A DNA stretch of 64,000 nucleotides from the NCBI GenBank assembly GCA_032378655.1, contig JAVYJS010000001.1:1-64000 (forward strand), given 5' to 3'. This DNA is from Arsenophonus melophagi. GTDB taxonomy: Bacteria; Pseudomonadota; Gammaproteobacteria; Enterobacterales; Enterobacteriaceae. Position numbers and translations under genes: made by a program. The notes beneath the pieces were generated by a model. The model was not told the origin of the DNA, searched no databases, and saw nothing but the letters and a program-made list of their open reading frames with translations. Positions 62,586-64,000 of the stretch are shown here, piece by piece. Numbering within the stretch: position 1 is the stretch's first letter; the number at the start of each line of letters is the position of its first letter.

Positions 62586-62679
62586 AAGAACTCCTACTTA
62601 TAAGTTAAAACATAAAGATACTGTAAATTGTTATCAAGAGAATAGTAAAATTAATAAAAAATATTATCATTATCACATT

Positions 62680-62698
62680 AATAATGATAATCATAATT
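62680..62698. promoter_or_regulatory. Fur box upstream of feoA
   Basis: The 19 bases match the Fur consensus GATAATGATAATCATTATC at 16 of 19 positions, with the central GATAATC intact. A second partly matching stretch (ATTATCATTATCAC) lies at 62663-62676. Iron repression of feo by Fur is known in E. coli. Confidence 0.75.
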
Positions 62699-63113
62699 AT
62701 GTGTTATACAAAATAATATGGTGTTTTAAAAAAAAGTTATTGTATTGATCAATAAAATCCACGATTGACATGAATAAATAGTAAGCGCATGTACTAAAAT
62801 AACGGACTAATGCTTTAGTCTATTAATATACTTCATGATTCTACTAAATCATGCGTGTCCAGTTCTAGTTAATAGATTTTTTATTGCTTTAGGTGTAGAT
62901 TATCTGTAGCTACAAAATATTTACAGTTTATTTTTGAGCGTTATTATGGTTTACGCATTATTTACTCAGCATTATTATTTTGTTCAATGGATAAATTCCT
63001 CGACGCGACAGCATCTAGAATCAATCATAGAAAAGCTATTAGCGATACAAATAGTTTAATATCTATTAAGAGTTTAATAGCTATCGTGCACGTTAGAAAC
63101 CTATTGCACTTTT

Positions 63114-63165
63114 AAAGCAAGTTAGCCATATCTAATATTGGTATTAGATATGGCTAACTTGCTTT
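63114..63165. repeat. Perfect 24-bp inverted repeat
   Basis: Arms 63114-63137 and 63142-63165, loop TTGG, more than 500 bases upstream of feoA. Confidence 0.92.
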
Positions 63166-63792
63166 CTGATTCATCATCAGAAGATATAGAGTTTGAGTAC
63201 GTGATCCTTACTAAAGGACATGTTGATAAACAAGTCAAAATGGTCCATTGACCTTCGATTTTCTTGGCGATATCCTCTAACTTTTTAATATAAAAGATTT
63301 TTGTTGTTTACTTATATTTATAAGCTCATAGCATGAGTATTACACTAATCTACAAAAGTAATAGGTTTTTAGTGCGCTAATTTTTAGCGATGAACTTTTT
63401 GCAAAAACATTTTATTAAAATATTTCGTGCGCTTAATTTTAATTTCTTCCTATCCTAAAGCCGAAATAAAATACTATATCTAGAATATAGGCAGGGGTAA
63501 TGATAATCGTAATTGAAGCATGAAGCTGTGATACTATGCTTATAAACTATAAGCTTTTTAAGAAAAAACTATTAATAATGAATTATCGCAACAGCACAAA
63601 ATATAATAAAATGTGTTTATCTATTAATAATAATAGGTAATAGATAAAGGAGGATATTCTTATATATATCTAATAGGATGATCATTAGTATATAAATTAT
63701 ACTAATCTTTTCGTGCTGTTCTTTTAACTTTTCAATAAAAGAAATCGGATTCGATTAAATTATGATTATGCATCAGATACTCATGATCTGAG

Positions 63793-63848
63793 TGAACGCA
63801 ATACTAGATGCTATTCTATACATAGAATAGCATCTAGTATTGCGTTCA
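63793..63848. repeat. Perfect 27-bp inverted repeat
   Basis: Arms 63793-63819 and 63822-63848 with two central bases, the longest in the window. An 11-bp tandem duplication begins at its right edge. Confidence 0.92.
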
Positions 63849-64000
63849 ACGAGATAACAACGAGATAACAATATTTAGTATATCCACTGTATGCTCTGTT
63901 ACCATAACAGATCATACAGTGTGTGAGGATAACCTATTTATTTAGCTTTTATGCTAACAAAGACATACAGAACACTATTACAGGAATAGTATAATTTTTT

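Larger units (their letters stand above)
62699..64000. other. Gene-free right end of the window
   Basis: No intact gene. Two of the longest inverted repeats lie here (63114-63165 and 63793-63848). A 37-codon frame at 62946 shows no recognisable family. An 11-bp tandem duplication lies at 63848-63869, touching the last palindrome. Confidence 0.65.

Overview
The window looks like part of the chromosome of a host-restricted gammaproteobacterium of the Enterobacterales in mid-reduction. Every intact protein reads as an ortholog of an Escherichia coli gene, usually within a few residues of its length, but the DNA is strongly AT-rich and only about half of it is coding. Intact housekeeping genes sit between long gene-free stretches (up to 4.85 kb) that hold fragments of dead genes. 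This is the state seen in Sodalis-like, Serratia symbiotica-like or Arsenophonus-like insect symbionts. I cannot name the species from this sequence. I see no intact mobile element, prophage, CRISPR array or biosynthetic cluster.

Layout, left to right: secE-nusG, rplK-rplA, rplJ-rplL and rpoB-rpoC (0.2-12.4 kb); ybhL (13.6 kb); zipA-ligA, tRNA-Ala, gltX, tRNA-Val and tRNA-Lys in the E. coli order (15.3-21.2 kb); an isolated tRNA-Lys with a CUU anticodon (23.3 kb); glyA, suhB and iscS, with an iscR remnant (24.5-29.7 kb); amiD (30.3 kb); divergent sdhE and ygfZ (32.2-33.6 kb); folD and tRNA-Arg (35.4-36.5 kb); cpxR with a broken cpxA (37.2-39.2 kb); divergent coaD and waaA (40.4-42.4 kb); hemB (44.8 kb); rpmB-rpmG, coaBC-dut, a slmA remnant, pyrE, rph and yicC (47.2-52.8 kb); a 4.85 kb desert; nfuA, bioH and feoABC (57.6-62.6 kb).

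The retained functions are transcription and translation (RNA polymerase, ribosomal proteins, tRNAs, GltX, Rph), cell division (ZipA), DNA ligation, one-carbon metabolism (GlyA, FolD), cofactors and nucleotides (CoaBC, CoaD, HemB, BioH, Dut, PyrE), sulfur and Fe-S metabolism (IscS, NfuA, YgfZ), ferrous iron uptake under an apparent Fur site (FeoABC), Kdo transfer to lipid A (WaaA) and peptidoglycan recycling (AmiD).

Most notable is the noncoding DNA. It is full of long, perfect, single-copy inverted repeats: at least 18 have perfect arms of 18-27 bp around loops of usually 0-16 bases. Their sequences are unrelated to each other, and several lie between divergent genes, where a terminator is not expected. 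Other points: SuhB has lost catalytic residues; IscS lacks the tail known to contact IscU while no iscU follows it; CpxR keeps a perfect CpxR box although its kinase gene is broken; a roughly 350-390 bp structured element occurs twice; and short tandem duplications fall on the start codons of ligA and ygfZ.
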